Origin: CAVTWH01 sp963738365
GTDB taxonomy: Bacteria; Actinomycetota; Actinomycetes; Mycobacteriales; Micromonosporaceae
DNA length: 64,000 nucleotides
Reading direction: 5' to 3'
Assembly (NCBI GenBank): GCA_963738365.1
Contig: CAVTWH010000006.1
Location: forward strand, 186,001 to 250,000
Shown: in pieces, positions 17,617 through 28,431 of the stretch
How positions within the stretch are numbered: position 1 is the stretch's first letter
Layout: the number at the start of each line of letters is the position of its first letter
Made by a program: the position numbers and the translations under genes
The notes under the pieces: generated by a model
Told to the model about the DNA's origin: nothing
Seen by the model: the letters and a program-made list of their open reading frames with translations, nothing else
Database searches by the model: none

Positions 17617-20600
17617 TCAGCGGAGTCTTGCGCGGGCGCCGCGCAGCTGTTCGGAGCGGCGGCGTCGCTGCTCGGTGCCGGCGCCCAGCGCCACCAGCAT
17701 CGCCGCGACCAGCGCCAGTACGGCGCCCAGCAGCGCGGCGGTGGAGAACACCCACAGCTCGTAGAGCGCCGCGATGACCAGGGCCGCGCCGCCGATCACG
17801 ATGGGCGCCTGCTGCCGGCGCAGCGACCCGAAGGCCACCGTGCCGGCCGCCCCGGTGATCAGCAGGATGCGCCGCCACACGGTGCTGTCCCCGCCGTCCA
17901 GCAGCAGCGTCAGGCTGGGCAGGAAGGCGGCGACCAGGGCCACCCCGTACGCCGCCCAGCTGGAGAGCTCCGGTCGCCGTCGGGTCTCCAACCAGCCGAT
18001 CACCAGCGCCCCGACCGCCACCGCGAGGCTGTACGCCTCGATCACGTGTACCCCGGACAGGTGCAGGTAGAGCCACCAGGCGGCCACCTCGTGCGCCACC
18101 GCGAACCAGGTCAGCGTGCGCCGGTAGAAGCACCGAGCGGTCGGGCCGGGCGGCGGCCACCCCGAGCACCACCCCCCAGGCCGTGCAGAACACCGCCAGG
18201 TAGGGCAGCGACCGGCTGGCCAGCAGCAGCGCGAAGAACGCCCCGGCGTACGCGGTGGCCTCCACCGTCACCGACTCGCTCGAGCGCCTCCCGGGTACGC
18301 AGCTGCGGCAGCAGGGCGGCGAGCAGCAGCAGCCCGGCCGCCACCCCGGCGACCAGGAACGCCGACTGGTAGACGGGCAGGTCGGCGACCCGGCCGAGGA
18401 CCAGCGCCAGCAGGTGCCCGGCCACGCCGGTGACCAGCCAGCCGATGATCCGGTCGGTCCGGCCCTGCCCGCGCAGCGCCGCCACCAGCCCACAGGCGGT
18501 GGCGATGGCCAGGCTGGTGAGCGTCATGTCCCGGGTGGCCAGCGCCCCGCTGAGCCCGGCCGCCGCGGCGAGTACGCAGATGAGCACCACCACGCGGCGG
18601 GCGTCGGCCAGCGGCGAGCCGGGCGACTGCGGCGGCTGGGTGAGCGCCACGCCGAGCCCGCACAGCGCCGCCACCAGCAGCGCGGCCAGCGGCTGCGCGG
18701 CCCAGCCGAGGCCGAGCGCGGCCGGCGCGATGAGCAGCGTCACCGCGATCCCGGGGATGACCACCGCCACGGCCCGCTCGCTCAGCTGCCGACCCGGGTC
18801 GACGACGACGACGGCGCTCTGCCGGCGGACCGGCTCGGTGGGGGTACGGCTGCCGTAGGCGGGGCGGCCGGCGAAGCCGGTGCGGGGCGCCCGCCCCGGA
18901 CCCGCCAGGCCGCCGCCGAGGCCGATGACCCCGAGCGCCCCGGCAAGGGTGAGCAGCAGCGCGGCCACCACCGCGTTGCCGTCCCCGGCCCAGCCCGACA
19001 GGTGCCCCAGCCCCTGCTGCGCGGTGGTCGGCGGATGCGCCGGCCAGACGTGGTTGACCTGCCCGTACGGGCCGAACAGGGCGGCCAGTACGCGCGGTGC
19101 GAGCCACACCACGGCCAGCGCCATGGCCGGGCCGGCGGCGAACAGCACGGTGTAGCCGGAGCGGGCGCGCAGCGCGTCCAGCCGGTCGGAGGCGCGCGGG
19201 CGCAGCCGGGCGCCGGGCGGCGCGCTTGTCCAGCACCGCCGAGCGCATCAGCTCGCTGAGCACCACCAGCAGCGCGGCGGCTGCCGCGTACACCTCGACC
19301 GGCAGCCCGGCGCGCAGGGTACCGACGGCGATGGCGGTGCCGCCGAGCGCCACGGCGACCGTCACGTGCAGCAGCAGCGCCGGTTCGTCGACGCAGGACA
19401 GCGCGGCGACGGCGAAGGCGAGGCAGAGCCCGGCGAGCGCGGCGGTGAGCACCATCGGCTGCGACGCGTGCCGGGTGGCCGCCAGGCAGGCGAAGCCGGC
19501 CGGTACGCAGCAGTACGGCGGTGGCCAGCGCGCCGCCGCCGATCAGCGCCAGGTGCGGCGGCGGTACCTTCACCACGTCGATACGCGCCGGGTGACCGCC
19601 GCGGTGCCGGCCACCGCCGCGTTGATCAGCGCCGAGGCGAACAGCGTGTTGGTGGTGGTGGCCGGGGCCACCAGGCTGGCCGCCACGGTATCGGCGAAGA
19701 GCAGCGCGGCGACGCCGAAGCGTACCCAGGCGACCCGCGGGTCCCGGGCGGTGGCGGCGGTGATGCCGAAGACGGTGGCGGCGGCGCCACTGAGCATGAT
19801 CGGCGACCACCAGGGCAGCCCGAGCGCGGCCGGGGCGGCGAGCGCCGCCAGGCCGACACCGACCGCCACGCCCTGCTGCGACCAGGGCCTGGGCAGGCCG
19901 ATGGCGGCGGCCGCGGCGAGCAGGACCAGCGCCAGCGGCACCTGGTGGGCTAGCTGCCCGGGGCGCTCGCCGACCAGCTGCGCGAGGTCGGTGTGCCAGA
20001 TCGGGCGTACCGCCTGGATGACGGCGAGGCCGGCGCGGACCGCGGTCACCCCGGCGATCAGCCCGACCACGGCGGAGACGGCCACCGTGCCGACGATCGG
20101 GCCGCGTCGCCAGCTGTCCGGGATGCCACGGATACCGATCGCCACCGCCAGCACCACGACGGCAGCGCTGGCCAGCGCGTACCGGGGGACGACGAGCGCG
20201 CCGACCCGGGTGACGGCGGCGATCGCGGCGGTGGTCACCGCCACCGCCGAGACGTCCGAACCGCTCAGCCGGCCGAGTACCGGGCCACCCCCGGCGGGCG
20301 ATCCACCGCCGGCCGGGCCCACGCCGCTGCGGCCGGGGAACAGCCACGGCTCGAAGAGCAGCACCGCGCCGGCCACCAGGAGCAGCAGCGCCACGGCGCG
20401 GTCGAGCACGTCGACGTTGGTACGCACGGCCGCGCCGGTGAGCACCGCGGCGCCGAGCATGGTCCCCAGCGCGATGAGCCGGCTGGGCTGGGGCAGCTCA
20501 CGGGTACGGGTGCTCCGGTCCCAGGCGACCTGGGACAGCGCGGTGGCCACCAGGGTTCCGGTGACCGCCAGCATGGTGGAAGCGATGATCGGTCGGGCGC

Positions 20601-22849
20601 CGGCCACCAGCGGGGAGAGCGCGGCCGTCGCGCAGGCCACCGCGCCGGGCAGGGCGAAGGCCGCGCCCGCCAGGGCGAGGTCCCCGGCGGTGGCCCGGGC
20701 CGCGGTGCGCCGGGCCGCGGTCACGGTGTCCACCGGCTCCGCCGCCGCGCCCGGGGCGAGCGGATCTGCCATGGTGCGGGTGGGCGCCATGACGACCGCC
20801 AGGCGGGGGGCGCTGCCCAGCACCGCACCGCCGAGGGCGAGGGTGGCCAGGGTGAGCGCCGCCGCCCCGGGCCGGGCCAGGGCCGTTCCGGCACCGGCCA
20901 GCCCGACGGCCAGCGCTGTCCCGGAGCGGATCCAGGCCGAGCGGGGCTGCTCGGCGGCGAGCGCGTACGCCCCGGCGGCCAGTGCGGCGATGGTCGGCCA
21001 GCAGCGGCGCCACTGCCCAGGGCAGCCCCAGGCCGGCGGGGGCGAGCAGGATCGCGAGGCCGCCGAAGGCGGTCACCACGTCACCCCGGTCGCGGCGGGC
21101 GAAGATGATGGCGGTACCGGCCAGCAGCAGCGCGGCCAGCACCAGCTGGGCGCCGTGCGGCCCGACCGCCGCGGACAGCCGGCCGGCGTACCGGCCGAGG
21201 TCGGCGTGCCAGAACGGCCTGGACGCGCGTACCGGGGCAAGGATGCCCGCGCCGCCGCGCAGCAGCACCAGCAGGCCCACGGTGGCGGCCGCGAGCAGGC
21301 CGGCCCAGTGGGCGCCGCGCCGTCCGGCCACCGGCTGCCGTCCGCCGTCCGCCCGCGGCGGCCGGCGCTTCGCCGCCGCCTGTCCCGGGCGCCTGCGCTT
21401 CGTCGTGGGCCGAGCCGCGTCGCGGTCCGCGCCCGGCGCCTCGGCGGCCGGCCGGGCCGGCGAGCCGGGCAGCGGGCAGAGCGCGACGGCGGTCGCCGAC
21501 CGGGGCCAGCGCCGCGACGAACAGGCCACGGCCGGGCGCGACCGCGGCGGCCACGCCGGCCGAGCCGCGCCGACCAACGCGCGAGGGTGGCCAGCGCCAC
21601 CCCGGCGTCGGGCAGCGGCGGGCGGCGCAGCAGCAGGCCGCCGCCCATCCCGACGACGGCCGCGATGAGCAGTGCGGCGGCGCCGCCGAGCACCTCGATG
21701 CCGGTGTCGGCAGGCCCAGGGCGAGGCCGCCAGCCGGTGCCGACCAGGACGCCCAGGCCGTGCAGCGCCCAGACGGCGTCGAGGAGGTACGGCGTGTGCC
21801 GGGTCAGTACCGGCTGCTTCGGCTCGGCGCGGACCAGCCCGAGCAGGCCGCTGCCGTGCTCGCGCAGGCCGGTCAGCACCAGGGCCAGGGCCAGGTCGGC
21901 GGCGGCCACGGCGGAGAACACGGTGGCCCACGCCGGAGAGGCCGCCGGATCAGCGAGAAGCCGAGCAGCGGCATCACCGGCTGGACGAGCAGCGACCGCG
22001 CGCGAAGCGCGGGGTGACCAGATGGGTCTGTGCCCGGTAGGCGGCGGCCACGCCGGCGGCGCCCAGGCACACCAGGCCGGCGTAGGCGGCGCCGGTCAGC
22101 CCGGAACCGGACAGCCAGCCCGGCCGACCAGACGTTGTACCCGTCGAGCAGCACGAAGACCAGCCCGACCGAGGCGATGGTCTCCGCGGTGGCCGGCAGC
22201 CGGGCGCGACGAGCAGCTGCGGCGCGGCCAGCGCGAGGGCGGTGAGGAGCAGGAAGATCAGTGCCCGGCCCCCGGCGCCGATGACCGGCAGCAGGTAGCC
22301 GGCGAGGACCACGGCGGCCACCGCGAACAGCAGCGCACCGAGGCCGAGCAGGATGTTCTGCGAGGAACGGGTAGAGGTCTCCGGGCCGTGCTGGTGCGGG
22401 GTGGCGTCCCCAACAGGTGCCGGGGTGGCCGGCGCGGTGGTCGGTGCGCGCTGGATGGGCGGGGTGACGGTCCGCACGTTGCCCTCGCCGCCCACCCGGT
22501 TGCGGTCGGTGGACTGCTGCTCGCCCTTGGCGTAGCCCCGCTGCCCGGGCACCGGGGTGTGCGCGGGTCCCGGCTGCCCGCCGCGCGAGGCGCGCCGGAC
22601 GGCGCCCGTGACGCCCTTGCCGCTGGTCGCGCGGACTTCCTCGGAGAGCAGGCTACGGCGGGTGATCGCGCCCTGGATCCGCTTGTTCATGAGCACCCGC
22701 TGGTCGGTGAAGTCCTTGTAGCGGACCTGCATCTGGGTGATCATCAGGCTGAGCGCGGCGAGCTCCTGCTGCGGGGTGCGTCCGCAGGACCGGCAGCCGT
22801 TGTCCGAGTCGGCTTCCGCGCCACAGTTGGAGCAGTGGTACCTCACCAC
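17617..22849 (-). CDS. Giant modular multi-pass membrane protein (SCO7613-type), several frameshifts
   Basis: About 1740 residues on the minus strand from GTG 22849 to a stop at 17617-17619. The N-terminus is a zinc ribbon (YHCSNCGAEADSD, CRSCGR), followed by a coiled or charged segment with DQRVLMNKRIQGAITRRSLL and a Pro/Gly linker. The remainder consists of dozens of hydrophobic helices. Modules repeat: LAPAGLGLPWAV near 21040, AAPAALGLPWW near 19830 and IAPAALGLGWAA near 18715, each paired with motifs such as RPFWHADL, RPIWHTDL and NHVWPAHPP, about 370-400 residues apart. I associate this layout with actinobacterial membrane proteins annotated as having an SCO7613 C-terminal domain; the function is unknown. 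Frames change repeatedly (for example near 22200, 22125, 21550, 21010, 19500 and 18130). Confidence 0.7.
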
Positions 22850-23023
22850 CGGCGGGCTGCCCTTTCTGGCCCGGGCCGCGGGCCGGGCGCCTGTGGATTT
22901 CTGCCGGGCGCGAGCCTTCCGGAGCCGATTGTCTGGTTTTCTCCAAGCAGGATGCCGGTTGAGGGCACCCGCTGACTAGTGGGCGGGGCAGAAACGGCTC
23001 CGGCCGGCGGACGCCGGGACGCC

Positions 23024-23056
23024 GACACCCCGGTCCGCGCGGGGGACCGGGGTGTC
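23024..23056 (-). terminator. Hairpin terminator after the UDP-glucose dehydrogenase gene
   Basis: A perfect 12-bp stem (GACACCCCGGTC with GACCGGGGTGTC) and a 9-base loop, 18 bases beyond the gene's stop on the minus strand. Confidence 0.65.
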
Positions 23057-23073
23057 GGGTTGGCGACGCGGGC

Positions 23074-24519
23074 TCAGCCGGCGGTCGGCGCCGGGCGGCC
23101 CATGCCCCGGTACTCCCAGCCGGCGCGCACCCACAGCTGCTGGTCGAGGCAGTTGCGGGCGTCGATGACGCTGCGGGGTGGCGACCAGGGCGGCGAGGGT
23201 ACCGGGGTCGGCGTTGCGGAACTCGTCCCACTCGGTGAGGACGCAGACCAGGTCGGCGCCGGAGACGGCGTCGGTGAGCGACTTGGCGTACACCGGGTCG
23301 GCCTGCTGGCGCTGTGCGTTCTCCATACCCTCCGGGTCGTAGACGGTCACGTGCGCGCCGGCGCGGACCAGCTTGCGGACCACGGCCAGGGCCGGCGAGT
23401 CGCGGACGTCGTCGGAGTTGGGCTTGAAGGTGGCGCCCAGCACGGCGATCCGGGAGCCGGTGAAGTCCGGGCCGTTCGGGCCGAACGGCCGGCCCAGCAG
23501 GTCGGCGGCGAGCTTGAGCACCCGGCCCCGGCGCCGCTCGTTGATCAGGTCCACCTCGTGCAGGAAGCGCAGCGCCTCACCGGCGCCCAGCTCCTGCGCC
23601 CGGGCCTGGAAGGCGCGGATGTCCTTGGGCAGGCAGGCGCCGCCGAAGCCGAGCCCGGCGCGGAGGAACTTGTTGCCGATCCGCGGGTCGTACCCGATGG
23701 AGCGGGCCAGCTGGGTGACGTCCGCGCCGGCCGCCTCGCACACCTCGGACATCGCGTTGATGAACGAGATCTTGGTGGCCAGGAAGGCGTTCGCGGCGAC
23801 CTTGACCAGCTCGGCGGTGGCGAAGTCGGTGATCACGATCGGGACCTCGCGGTCCTCCGTGGTGGCCAGGTCGAAGGTGCCCTTGTGGGCGGCGTGCAGC
23901 ATGCCCAGCGCCCACTCGCGACTTGACGCCGAAGATCACCCGGTTGGGGCGCAGCACGTCCTCGACGGCCACCCCTTCCTGGAGGAACTCGGGGCTCCAC
24001 GCCACCTCGACGCCGACCCCCTCCGGGGCGTGCCGGTCGACCAGCTGCTCGACCCACTCGGCGGTGCCCACCGGCACGGTGGACTTGCCGACGATGCAGC
24101 GCCTTGCGGGTCAGGTGCGGGGCCAGGCTGGTGACGGCGCTCTCCACGTAGGTGAGGTCGGCGTTCATGCCGTCGGCCCGCTGCGGGGTACCCACGCAGA
24201 TGAAGTGCACGTCGCCGAAGTCGGCGGCCTCGGCGTAGTCGGTGGAGAAGCGCAGCCGGCCGGAGGCCAGGTTCTTGTGCAGCAGCTCGTCCAGGCCGGG
24301 CTCGTGGAACGGCACCTCGCCGCCGCCCAGCTTGGCGATCTTGGCGGCGTCGACGTCGATGCCCATCACCTCGTAGCCCAGCTCGGCGAAGCAGATCGCG
24401 TAGGTCGCGCCGAGGTAGCCGGTGCCCAGGAAGGTCAGGCGCGGCCGGGGAGCGCCCGAGGGCGGGCTGATCCGGGCCGGCGGCTGCAAGGGCTGGTTGC
24501 CCGGGTACGCGATGGTCAC
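23074..24519 (-). CDS. UDP-glucose 6-dehydrogenase (three frameshifts)
   Basis: NAD-dependent enzyme that oxidises UDP-glucose to UDP-glucuronate for cell-envelope polysaccharides. Landmarks in order are the Rossmann motif LTFLGTGYLGATYA, HEPGLDELL, FICVGTPQ, then EVAWSPEFLQEG, the linker ATKISFINAMSEV, the catalytic cysteine in GFGGACLPKD, and the C-terminal VLGATFKPNSDDVRDSPAL. Frames change near 24103, 23927 and 23174; deleting one C at each restores a 480-residue protein ending AGWEYRGMGRP. GTG 24519 is preceded by GGAGAG. Related nucleotide-sugar dehydrogenases (e.g. UDP-ManNAc) share these motifs, so substrate is inferred. Confidence 0.85.
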
Positions 24520-24825
24520 GCTTGCTCTCCACTCGCAGGGGAAACGGGTCTGCCGCCCGGGGGAGGCGGCCACGGCGGGCCGGAGCGCTCCCGGGACGGG
24601 CCGTGCAGGGCACCGGCCCGGGTACAGGCTACCCGGCGGCCGGACGGGCCGCGTGACGCTGGTCCGACAGTACGGCCGCCGGTGGCACCCAGGTACGCCG
24701 CCGGACGCTGCCCAGGTCCGTGGCTGACCGGGACCCGCCGCGGTGTGCGGGATCACGGAGACGCACGGTTACCAGCGGGTAAGGTACCGGGTGGCGGAAC
24801 CCCACCGGCACCCCGTGGAGAGACG
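24520..24825. other. Divergent intergenic region, probable promoters
   Basis: 306 bases between divergent genes. No ORF with coding character. Near the right end, TTACC and GGTAA form a short inverted repeat (24769-24782) that overlaps TAAGGT (24780-24785), a possible -10 for the acyl-CoA dehydrogenase gene. Nothing else is recognisable. Confidence 0.4.
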
Positions 24826-25984
24826 ATGAGCGCCGACTTCGACGTGTACCAGCTGCCCGAGGAGCACCGGGAGATCCGCGCCGCAGTGCGCGCGGTAGCG
24901 GACGCCAAGGTGGCGCCGGGCGCCGCCGCCGCCGACGAGCACAGCGAGTTCCCGCAGGCCGCCTACGACGCCCTGCGCGCCGCCGACTTCCACGCCCCGC
25001 ACATCCCGGTCGAGTACGGCGGCGCCGGGGCCGACGCGCTGGCCACCGCGATCGTGATCGAGGAGGTGGCCCGCGCCTGCGCGTCCTCCTCGCTGATCCC
25101 GGCGGTGAACAAGCTCGGCACCCTGCCCCTGCTGCTGGCCGGCTCGCGCCGAGCTGAAGCAGCGTTACCTGCCACCGGTGGCGGCCGGTCAGGCGATGTT
25201 CTCCTACTGCCTGTCCGAGCCGGAGGCGGGCTCCGACGCGGCGGCGATGAAGACCCGGGCCGAGCGCGACGGCGACGACTACGTCCTCACCGGCGGCAAA
25301 ATGTGGATCACCAACGCGGGTGTCTCGGAGTTCTACACGGTCTTCGCCGTCACCGAGCCGGGAGTGGGCGCCAAGGGCATCTCCGCCTTCGTGGTGGAGC
25401 GCGCCGACGCCGGGGTGAGCTTCGGCGCGCCGGAGAAGAAGCTCGGCATCAAGGGTTCGCCGACCCGCCAGGTGCACTTCGACAGCGTCCGTATCCCGGC
25501 CGGCCGGATGATCGGCGAGCCGGGTACCGGCTTCGCCACGGCGATGCGCACCCTGGACCACACCCGGGTCACCATCGCCGCCCAGGCGCTCGGCATCGCC
25601 CAGGGGGCGTTGGACTTCGCCAAGGGGTACGTCCGCGAGCGGCGCCAGTTCGGCCGGCCGGTCGCCGACTTCCAGGGCGTCCAGTTCATGCTCGCCGACA
25701 TGGGGATGAAGCTGGAGGCGGCCCGCCAGCTGACCTACGCGGCGGCGGCCCGCTCCGAGCGCGGCGACGCCGACCTGACCTACTTCGGCGCGGCGGCCAA
25801 GTGCTTCGCCTCGGACGCGGCCATGGAGATCACCACGGACGCGGTGCAGCTGCTCGGCGGGTACGGCTACACCCGGGACTATCCGGTGGAGCGGATGATG
25901 CGCGACGCCAAGATCACCCAGATCTACGAGGGTACGAACCAGGTGCAGCGGATCGTGATGGCCCGGCAACTGCTCAAGAGCTAG
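24826..25984 (+). CDS. Acyl-CoA dehydrogenase (one frameshift)
   Basis: FAD-dependent dehydrogenase of fatty or branched acyl-CoAs, about 385 residues. The N-terminal helical domain (YQLPEEHREIRAAVRAVAD, GGAGADALATAIVIEE) is followed after a frame change near 25147 by SYCLSEPEAGSDA, the FAD and substrate motif MWITNAG, the C-terminal bundle, and QIYEGTNQVQRIVMAR, in which the Glu is the usual catalytic base of short-chain type enzymes. Deleting one C from TCGCGCCGAG joins the frames. ATG 24826 follows GGAGAG. It stands alone; its electron acceptor ETF is not in the window. Confidence 0.87.
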
Positions 25985-26019
25985 TCCAGCCGGGTACCGG
26001 GATCTGGCAGGACCACTAT

Positions 26020-26031
26020 CGGACATGTCCG
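26020..26031. promoter_or_regulatory. 12-bp palindrome upstream of the calpain-like gene
   Basis: CGGACATGTCCG is a perfect palindrome located 70 bases before the start of the protease gene. It could be an operator; no regulator is assigned. Confidence 0.35.
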
Positions 26032-26100
26032 GCAGGCCCTTCGTCGCGCAGAGTGGACTACACAGAGCAACTGTCCACATGCTCAACGTGAGGAGTTGTC

Positions 26101-27267
26101 ATGGACCAGCCCACCGACGCGCGTACCGACGAGGGCAGCGGCTTACCCCGGCCGCGTACCCCCCGGACGCCCTTCGTCAATCCTGACGTCCCGCCCAACC
26201 GCTGGCGCTGCCCGTCCGGCGTGCGGCTGCGGCTGGCCGGGGCGCTCACCCCCGGCGGCGCCACTGTCGCGTACGACGTAGTCGAGCTGCACCTGCTCCG
26301 GGACGACCCCGGCGGCGTCCGACTCACCCTGGTCAACCCCGGGTTCACGCTGGTGCCGCAGCCGGTCTGGGTCAGCGGCGTGGACTTCCGGGCGGTCCGC
26401 GACCGGTGCACCCCGCTGCCCCGGCTGCTGCCCGCGCACGACGCGGTGGGCTGCTACGCCCCGATCACCGGGTCGCTGTTCACCGGCGCCGCCCACCCGC
26501 ACGACGTCATCCAGGGCCACCTGGGCAGCTGCCGGACCGCCTCGGCGTTCCAGGCGCTCGCCGCCACCCCCAACGGCCCCGGCCACCTGCGCTCGCTGAT
26601 CCGCGAGGTGGACGGTGGGTACGTCGTGCGGCTGCGCCCGGTGCCGCGGCCGGGCACCAGGGGCCGGGTGCTGCCGCCCATCGACGTGTTCGTCGACAGC
26701 TTCCTGCCGATCGAGGTCGCTACCGGCAAGCTGCTCTACTGCCTGTGCGGCCCGGTGCTCGCCGGTCATCCGGCGCCGTGCGCGCTGTGGCCGGCGATCC
26801 TGGAGCAGGCCCTCGCCACCCTGTGGGGCGGGTACGGCGCGCTGGAGGCCGGCGGCATCCACGAGGACCTGGTGTTCCAGGCGCTCGGCTGCCCGTACCT
26901 GGCGGTCGGCGGCAACCTGGCCGGCAAGCTGAACCTGCTCAACACCAGGGGCGTGGAGACCACCGCCACGCAGGTGCAGGAGTTCGTCACCGCGGTCGCC
27001 CGGGCCGGCGGGGCGATCACCCTGCCGGGCACGACCATCCAGCACAACTACGCGGTCGTCGCGGTGCGCCCGGACGGCGTGGTGGTGGCCGACCCGCGCA
27101 CCGGCCACTCCGCCGAGGAGCTGGCCCGCTGGGCGGCCCCGAACCGGGGTACCGGCGTCGACCAGTGGATCCTCAACGATCCGGCGGTCTGGCCGATCTT
27201 CTTCAGCTGGGCCGACCTGCTCGTGAAGTTCCGCTGGCTCTACGCCTACCAGGTACCCGTCGACTGA
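26101..27267 (+). CDS. Calpain-like (C2 family) cysteine protease
   Basis: A 388-residue protein. The segment VIQGHLGSCRTASAFQALAA matches the calpain active-site motif with the oxyanion-hole Gln and catalytic Cys at about 144. It is followed by the family pattern DGGYVVRL, VFVDSFLP, LWPAILEQALATLWGGYGAL.GG, and then QHNYAVVAV with the catalytic His at about 315. The third residue, an Asn in animal calpains (NPWG), appears here as Asp in ADPRTG (about 331). The first 125 residues have no recognisable domain. There is no signal peptide or EF-hand, so calcium control is not evident. GAGGAG precedes ATG 26101. The next genes encode an orphan protein and a lectin-like protein on the same strand. 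Confidence 0.72.
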   Translation: MDQPTDARTDEGSGLPRPRTPRTPFVNPDVPPNRWRCPSGVRLRLAGALTPGGATVAYDVVELHLLRDDPGGVRLTLVNPGFTLVPQPVWVSGVDFRAVRDRCTPLPRLLPAHDAVGCYAPITGSLFTGAAHPHDVIQGHLGSCRTASAFQALAATPNGPGHLRSLIREVDGGYVVRLRPVPRPGTRGRVLPPIDVFVDSFLPIEVATGKLLYCLCGPVLAGHPAPCALWPAILEQALATLWGGYGALEAGGIHEDLVFQALGCPYLAVGGNLAGKLNLLNTRGVETTATQVQEFVTAVARAGGAITLPGTTIQHNYAVVAVRPDGVVVADPRTGHSAEELARWAAPNRGTGVDQWILNDPAVWPIFFSWADLLVKFRWLYAYQVPVD

Positions 27268-27317
27268 AGCCCGGGCGCGTCGGCCGGGGGCGTCCAGCCC
27301 AGGACCCGCCAGCCGTC

Positions 27318-27698
27318 ATGCTCCGACAGCACGGTCGCACCCAGCCGCACGAGCCGGTGGACTTTGTCGGCTCCAAGTTCTACGCCGAACAGAACTATCA
27401 ACCGGACGGCGCGCAACTGGACCTGCCGGGCGCGGACGTGTGCCACCGCTCGTCGGTGGCGTACCAGTGCCGCCGGGGCGGGGTCGACTTCACCCTCTCC
27501 GGCGGCGTGACGAAGGACGTCAACTTCGCCGGCCGGAAGGGCGACCTCCTCCGCTTCTACCTCGACCACGTGCTGGTCGAGTACACGAAGTTGGTCCTCC
27601 CGAAGCTGCCCTACCGGCGGTCCGGCGCATCCCGTCAGTGGCCTGATCTGCACCGGACCCGCCCGGGTGGCGACGTTCATCGATGCATCCGCATATGA
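27318..27698 (+). CDS. Orphan hypothetical protein, possibly a fragment
   Basis: A 126-codon frame with strong high-GC third-position bias over its first ~95 codons (VDFVGSKFYAEQNYQP through VEYTKLVLPKLPYRR), then losing that bias. This suggests a real gene whose 3' end has been replaced or frameshifted. No transmembrane segment, signal peptide or known domain is visible, and no ribosome binding site is obvious before ATG 27318. It lies between the calpain-like gene and the lectin-like gene on the same strand. Confidence 0.4.
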   Translation: MLRQHGRTQPHEPVDFVGSKFYAEQNYQPDGAQLDLPGADVCHRSSVAYQCRRGGVDFTLSGGVTKDVNFAGRKGDLLRFYLDHVLVEYTKLVLPKLPYRRSGASRQWPDLHRTRPGGDVHRCIRI

Positions 27699-27741
27699 CG
27701 TATGACGGCTTTAGCCTTGCGTCCTGTTTGTAGCTGAGCAG

Positions 27742-28164
27742 ATGACAGCACCCGGCTGGGCGAAGATCGCCAACGGCACCACTGGACTCGTGCTGGACAG
27801 CGGCGGCAACGTCGCCTCCGGCTCGGACCTCAAGCAGTACCCCTACGACGGCAGCACCAACCTGCAGTGGCAGTTCGTCGACCTGGGCGGCGGCTGGTAC
27901 CGGATCGTCAACCGTACCAACGCAATGGTCGTCGACAGCTGGGGCAACACCGCCAACGGCGCGCCGGCCCGGCAGACCACCTGGAACGGCGGCAACAACC
28001 AGCAGTGGCGCCTCGCCAGCGTCGGCAACGGCCGCTACCAGATCATCAACCGCGGCACCGGCACGGCGCTGGACGGCATGGGCAACGCCACCACCGGCAA
28101 CACCTGCTGCCTGTGGACCCCGAACACCAGCACCAACAACCAGTGGACGATCACCGGCGTCTGA
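27742..28164 (+). CDS. Ricin-type beta-trefoil lectin domain protein
   Basis: A 140-residue protein consisting of one beta-trefoil. Three homologous repeats are seen, each with a V-LDS-GN type strand and a closing QW motif: LVLDSGGN with NLQWQF, MVVDSWGN with NQQWRL, and TALDGMGN with NNQWTI. Such modules bind carbohydrate, often galactose- or xylan-type. There is no signal peptide or attached enzyme, which is unusual for actinobacterial ricin-type domains. The sequence just upstream is relatively AT-rich. Confidence 0.8.
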   Translation: MTAPGWAKIANGTTGLVLDSGGNVASGSDLKQYPYDGSTNLQWQFVDLGGGWYRIVNRTNAMVVDSWGNTANGAPARQTTWNGGNNQQWRLASVGNGRYQIINRGTGTALDGMGNATTGNTCCLWTPNTSTNNQWTITGV

Positions 28165-28257
28165 TCGACCGGCGGTCGTATCCGAGGTCTGCAACCGGAA
28201 GCGGCGGGCCGGCCCCGACGGCGGCGGAATCGGGCTGCCGCAACCGGTGCGGTCCGG

Positions 28258-28263
28258 TACAGT
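28258..28263 (+). promoter_or_regulatory. Possible -10 of the argS transcript
   Basis: TACAGT at 28258-28263, with a weak CTGCCG 17 bases upstream, would start transcription near 28270, just in front of the arginine-rich leader ORF. Confidence 0.35.
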
Positions 28264-28299
28264 CGGGGAACTTTCTACTCGGGACGGGAGGACGGTGCC

Positions 28300-28347
28300 A
28301 TGCTCCGCAGGCCCTTCTCCCGACGACGAATCAGCACCGCGGTCTGA
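28300..28347 (+). CDS. Arginine-rich leader peptide upstream of argS
   Basis: A 15-codon ORF encoding MLRRPFSRRRISTAV. Five of the 15 residues are arginine, read from CGC, AGG and three consecutive CGA codons; AGG and CGA are rare in such high-GC genomes. GGGAGG lies 8 bases before its ATG. It ends 103 bases before argS, with a hairpin in between. This is the layout of an amino-acid-responsive attenuator: ribosome stalling at the Arg codons when charged tRNA-Arg is low would alter folding of the downstream RNA. The proposal is inferred from layout only. Confidence 0.5.
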   Translation: MLRRPFSRRRISTAV

Positions 28348-28410
28348 GCGCTGCACGCTGCGCGCGTGTCGGCCGCTCCCGCGGACCAGCCCGCCGATTC
28401 GTTCGTCCGC

Positions 28411-28431
28411 CGCCGGCCCGACCGGCCGGCG
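28411..28431 (+). promoter_or_regulatory. Hairpin between leader ORF and argS
   Basis: Perfect 8-bp stem CGCCGGCC with GGCCGGCG and a 5-base loop, ending 7 bases before the argS ribosome binding site (GAGGGA at 28438). It could act as attenuator or sequester the start. Confidence 0.45.

Noticed and set aside
17071..18372. A fusion of PurE to a long downstream protein
   Set aside because: The PurE frame is lost at 17350 and the rest of that ORF is antisense to the membrane protein gene.
19097..22975. A 1292-codon open frame on the plus strand
   Set aside because: It is the antisense shadow of the giant membrane protein. Its composition (Arg, Ala, Pro, Ser and Thr runs) is typical of non-coding frames in GC-rich DNA and no domain is seen.
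27246..27680. A 144-codon minus-strand ORF opposite the orphan gene
   Set aside because: Third-position GC bias supports the plus-strand frame over the same stretch, and the minus product has shadow-like Val/Arg/Glu composition.
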